Part shown: one piece after another, positions 61,203-64,000 of the stretch
Layout: each line of letters begins with the position of its first letter
Numbering within the stretch: the first letter of the stretch is position 1
NCBI RefSeq assembly: GCF_030388325.1
Contig: NZ_CP103794.1
Location: forward strand, 3,596,001-3,660,000
Direction: 5' to 3'
DNA length: 64,000 nucleotides
DNA from: Flavobacterium johnsoniae
GTDB lineage: Bacteria; Bacteroidota; Bacteroidia; Flavobacteriales; Flavobacteriaceae
Position numbers and translations under genes: made by a program
The notes under the pieces: generated by a model
Seen by the model: the letters and a program-made list of their open reading frames with translations, nothing else
Database searches by the model: none
Told to the model about the DNA's origin: nothing

Positions 61203-61868
61203 ATGGACGTAAAAATGCATTCTTCTTGGAAACCTATTTTGAATGAAGAGTTTGAAAAACCATATTTCAATACATTAATTGATTTCGTAAAGTCAGAGTA
61301 CGCGACTAAAGTTTGTTATCCAAAAGGCAACCAGATTTTTTCAGCTTTTGATCATTGTCATTTTGACGAAGTGAAAGTTGTTATTATCGGGCAAGATCCT
61401 TATCATGGACCAAATCAGGCAAATGGTTTATGTTTTTCTGTAAATGACGGGATTCCATTTCCGCCTTCACTTCAAAATATATTTAAAGAAATTCATGATG
61501 ATTTTAATATACCGATGCCTAGTAGTGGAAATTTAGAACGTTGGGCAGATCAAGGTGTTTTTCTTTTAAATGCAACTTTAACTGTTCGTCAATCTGAAGC
61601 AGGAAGCCATCAAGGAAAGGGGTGGGAAAAATTTACCGATGAAGTTATCAGACAGATTTCTGCTAAAAAAGAGAATGTTGTGTTTTTACTTTGGGGTGGC
61701 TTCGCTCAGAAGAAAGCTGCTTTGATTGATGCATCAAAACATTATATTTTAAAATCAGGACATCCTTCGCCTTTAAGTGCAAACAGAGGTTTTTGGTTTG
61801 GAAATAAACATTTTAGCCAAACTAATGAATTCTTGAAATCTAAAGGATTGAAAGAAATTGAGTGGTAA
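61203..61868 (+). CDS. ung: uracil-DNA glycosylase
   Basis: The 221-aa family 1 enzyme has the water-activating loop GQDPYHG (63-69, D65), the uracil-binding FSVNDGIPFPPSLQNIF stretch, LLNATLTVRQSEAGSH and the DNA-intercalation motif HPSPLS (from H187). It removes uracil from DNA in base-excision repair. Full length, no signal peptide. Divergent from mutS2. Confidence 0.97.
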   Translation: MDVKMHSSWKPILNEEFEKPYFNTLIDFVKSEYATKVCYPKGNQIFSAFDHCHFDEVKVVIIGQDPYHGPNQANGLCFSVNDGIPFPPSLQNIFKEIHDDFNIPMPSSGNLERWADQGVFLLNATLTVRQSEAGSHQGKGWEKFTDEVIRQISAKKENVVFLLWGGFAQKKAALIDASKHYILKSGHPSPLSANRGFWFGNKHFSQTNEFLKSKGLKEIEW

Positions 61869-61964
61869 TTTTTTTTAAGTTACAAAGTTTCAGAGTTACA
61901 AAGGTGCAAAGTTTTTTCCTTTGGCTTTTTAGCTTTTCATTAAATAAAAAGATTAAACTTTAAT

Positions 61965-62069
61965 ATTGTGAATTCGACTTAAAGAGAAATCGCACTACAA
62001 ACTCTACAAAGAATAAATTTTACTTTGCGGAAATTCTAGTGCGATTTCTCTTTTCAGTCGAAATGAAAA
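61965..62069. repeat. MITE-like palindromic element, copy 2
   Basis: Imperfect inverted arms (TTCGACTTAAAGAGAAATCG with CGATTTCTCTTTTCAGTCGAA) flank a middle similar to copy 1 (ACTCtACAAAGAaTA and CGGAAaTTCTAGTGcGATTTCTC, lower case marking differences). It has diverged more than copy 1 but is clearly of the same family. It lies between ung and the convergent 124-aa gene. Confidence 0.8.
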
Positions 62070-62074
62070 AGACT

Positions 62075-62449
62075 TTATTTTTTAATAATTTCTTCTAAAA
62101 CAGCTTTATTTTCATAATTAACCACTTTTAGAATAATCTCTTGATTTTTTACAGTTTTTCCTTCAATAATATAAAGTTTGCCTTTATTCATTGGAACATT
62201 GCTTTTATCAAAATCAACATCTCCGTAAGTTAATGTGTTTTTAATATCTGCGGTATCAACCCATTTTTCATTTAAAGTCTGAATAGCTTTTTCAGAATAT
62301 TGAAAAGGTTTTGTTCTTAGATTGTTTAAAACTCGGGCATTTGGAAAATAATTACAACGAGTGTCTTTTCCGCTAAAAATAGCTGCTACGACAAAACATC
62401 CCATTACAAGACCAATTAAATAATATGCAAAACGGTGTACGAACTTCAT
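62075..62449 (-). CDS. DUF4258-like membrane-anchored protein
   Basis: An N-terminal membrane segment (FAYYLIGLVMGCFVVAAIFSG) precedes a small domain with CNYFPNARVLNNLRTKPFQYS, LTYGDVDFDKSN and GKLYIIEGKTVKNQEIILKVVNYENKAVLEEI, a pattern I associate with DUF4258-type Flavobacteriia proteins. The frame opens at TTG (62467), but the ATG at 62447-62449 gives a natural start, 15 bp after a -7 box TACCTTTG (62465-62472). Function unknown. Confidence 0.82.
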   Translation of the reverse strand: MKFVHRFAYYLIGLVMGCFVVAAIFSGKDTRCNYFPNARVLNNLRTKPFQYSEKAIQTLNEKWVDTADIKNTLTYGDVDFDKSNVPMNKGKLYIIEGKTVKNQEIILKVVNYENKAVLEEIIKK

Positions 62450-62464
62450 GAAATAATTTTTTTG

Positions 62465-62472
62465 CAAAGGTA
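62465..62472 (-). promoter_or_regulatory. -7 box of the DUF4258-like gene
   Basis: Minus-strand TACCTTTG matches TAnnTTTG. It overlaps the TTG that opens the longer frame, which favours the downstream ATG as the start. Confidence 0.6.
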
Positions 62473-62485
62473 CATTAAAGTTCCT

Positions 62486-63685
62486 TTAAAAAACAAGTAA
62501 ATTAATATCGTTGTCAGGAAGATCAAACCAGTCGCCAATAGCTTTATTTGTTAGAATTCCATGATATAAATAAATTCCGTTTTTGAGACCTTTATTGCAT
62601 CTAATGGCGCTTTCAATTCCACCATCTTCGGCTATCTGATGAAGATATGGCGTTAAGATATTACTGATTGATAATGAGGCGGTTTTAGAATATCTTGAAG
62701 GTATATTTGGTACACAATAGTGCAGAACGTTGTTTTTGATAAAAGTTGGTTTTTCGTGAGTTGTCACTTCAGAAGTTTCAAAACAACCGCCAGTATCAAT
62801 GCTAACATCGACAATTACGGCTCCTTTTTTCATATGTTCAACCATAGTTTCGTTGACTACAATCGGACATCTTTCTTTTCCGCGCATTGCGCCAATTGCA
62901 ACATCACAACGTCTTAAAGCTTTTAAAAGTCCTTTTTGCTGTATAGTTGAAGTGAAAATTCGCTGATTTAAATTGTTTTGTAAACGGCGTAATTTAGTGA
63001 TAGAATTATCAAAAACTTTTACGTTTGCACCAAGTCCAATTGCAGTTTTTGCAGCAAATTCTCCGACAGTTCCTGCTCCAAGAATTACGACTTCGGTAGG
63101 AGGAACTCCAGTAATATTTCCAAATAAAAGTCCTTTTCCAAATTCGTCGGTAATCATTAATTCGGCAGCAATAAGAATTGAAGCGGTTCCTGCAATTTCG
63201 CTTAAAGATTTTACGGCAGGATAAGAACCGTCTTCGTCTTTAATATATTCAAAAGCTAAAGCAGTGATTTTCTTTTTTGCTAAAGCTTCAAAGTATTCTT
63301 TCTTCTTAGTTTTAAGCTGAATGGCCGAAATGATAACGGTTTCTGGATTTATCATTTCTATTTCTGCTAATGTTGGCGGTTCAACTTTTAATAGAAAGGG
63401 ACAGCCAAAAACTCTTTTTGCATCTTTTGTTATTTCTGCGCCAGCATCTGCGTATTCCTTATCAGTATAACTCGAACTTTCTCCAGCTCCAGATTCAATC
63501 ATAACGCGATGACCAGCGTATGTAAGTGAATTTACAGCATCTGGAGTTAAGCAAATACGACGTTCCTGGTAACTTGTTTCTTTAGGAATTCCTATAAAAA
63601 GTTCTCTTTTAAAACGACCAACCTCAAGTTTTTCTTCTTGCGGCAGTAATTGTTGTTTTGTAAATGGAGTTAACGTGATTGACAT
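62486..63685 (-). CDS. ald: alanine dehydrogenase
   Basis: The 399-aa product has the AlaDH/PNT N-terminal domain (FIGIPKETSYQERRICLTPDAVNSLTYAGHRVMIESGAG) and NAD-binding domain with VVILGAGTVGEFAAKTAIGLGANVKVFD (about 205-232), then GAVIVDVSIDTGGCFETSE. It interconverts alanine with pyruvate and ammonia. It has about 25 extra N-terminal residues relative to the Bacillus enzyme. It lies downstream of tsaE on the same strand (189-bp gap). Confidence 0.93.
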   Translation of the reverse strand: MSITLTPFTKQQLLPQEEKLEVGRFKRELFIGIPKETSYQERRICLTPDAVNSLTYAGHRVMIESGAGESSSYTDKEYADAGAEITKDAKRVFGCPFLLKVEPPTLAEIEMINPETVIISAIQLKTKKKEYFEALAKKKITALAFEYIKDEDGSYPAVKSLSEIAGTASILIAAELMITDEFGKGLLFGNITGVPPTEVVILGAGTVGEFAAKTAIGLGANVKVFDNSITKLRRLQNNLNQRIFTSTIQQKGLLKALRRCDVAIGAMRGKERCPIVVNETMVEHMKKGAVIVDVSIDTGGCFETSEVTTHEKPTFIKNNVLHYCVPNIPSRYSKTASLSISNILTPYLHQIAEDGGIESAIRCNKGLKNGIYLYHGILTNKAIGDWFDLPDNDINLLVF

Positions 63686-63874
63686 GGATTGTGCAAAAAA
63701 TTAAGAGTACAAATTACGTAAAAAGTTTTAGAATTAGTGTAAAAAATCTGCTAATACTATATATTGGAATGTTAAGATATTTTTTATGTTTCTTTATAAA
63801 ATTGCTTGAGATATCAATACGTGGATTTATTTTTGTAAAGATTCTCAAAGTTTTCACAGAAATTCACAAAGATT

Positions 63875-64000
63875 CTAGTTCAATTGCAACTCTCTTTTTC
63901 CGTCTTCTAATAATTTAATATTTATTGTAGAATGTTCGTCGGGAATTAAACTTGCTATTTTTTCAGACCATTCGATAAAACACCAATTACCAGAATACAA
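63875..64000 (-). CDS. tsaE: TsaE, tRNA threonylcarbamoyladenosine biosynthesis ATPase, C-terminal part
   Basis: The last 41 codons are visible (5' part beyond the right edge). They read YSGNWCFIEWSEKIASLIPDE then INIKLLEDGKRELQL, the TsaE C-terminus where FIEWSEK is the conserved motif after the Walker B region. TsaE with TsaB/TsaD makes t6A in tRNAs that read ANN codons. The ATPase motifs lie outside the window. Confidence 0.88.
   Translation of the reverse strand: MYSGNWCFIEWSEKIASLIPDEHSTINIKLLEDGKRELQLN

Noticed and set aside
1-64000. CRISPR array
   Set aside because: No regularly spaced direct repeats of suitable length and no cas genes were seen.

Overview
The window is a low-GC chromosome segment of a Bacteroidota bacterium, most likely Flavobacterium or a close relative. 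The support is seen in the sequence: a SusC/RagA-type receptor, gene order and protein types typical of Flavobacteriia (pheT, recG, mutS2, ung and ald with flavobacterial-looking neighbours), a general lack of Shine-Dalgarno sites, and several upstream regions with the Bacteroidota promoter -7 element TAnnTTTG.

Region 1 (1-12,125) is the right end of an integrated mobile element. It is visibly more GC-rich than the rest. From the left it holds a SusC-type receptor that runs off the window, the end of a plasmid-type PRTRC cassette (F-like, C, E, DUF932 protein, SSB) on the minus strand, a 0.6-kb structured non-coding region, a two-HKD phospholipase D-like protein convergent with a three-gene minus-strand cluster (DnaQ/ExoX-C-like protein, unknown 111-aa protein, trypsin-like protease), and a small protein translationally coupled to a large serine recombinase. 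The recombinase gene ends inside a tRNA-Arg(ACG) gene, which is the likely attachment site. The PRTRC cassette is cut: its last gene is fused out of frame to a SusC gene that lacks a normal signal peptide.

Region 2 (12.2-21.0 kb) starts with apt, followed by a minus-strand group (unknown 143-aa protein, multi-pass membrane protein, histidine kinase, LuxR-type regulator). Divergent from it is a plus-strand cluster of four genes: two large proteins of unknown family without signal peptides (671 and 716 aa), a peptidoglycan-binding N-acetylmuramidase and a small unknown protein. This is the best candidate here for an undescribed system.

Region 3 (21.2-39.2 kb) holds pheT, an aldehyde dehydrogenase/DUF779/AraC module, bestrophin, a complete RND efflux operon (adaptor, pump, TolC), a four-gene cluster of redox and sensory pieces (thioredoxin-like protein, membrane protein with an orphan HisKA-like helix pair, small helical protein, Aer-like PAS protein), and recG.

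Region 4 (39.4-64 kb) is mostly housekeeping: tandem duplicated small lipoproteins, DUF1697, Dph6-like, a REP-associated transposase whose own gene carries two REP-like palindromes, M1 peptidase, patatin, TSUP transporter, UvrD/PcrA helicase, YciO/Sua5-type protein, OmpA lipoprotein, glycosyltransferase, HsdR-N nuclease domain, holA, ettA, mutS2, ung, ald and the end of tsaE. Intergenic gaps hold terminators, stuttering word repeats, a Flavo-1-like structured element, two copies of a palindromic MITE-like repeat, and a candidate small RNA with an orphan terminator.
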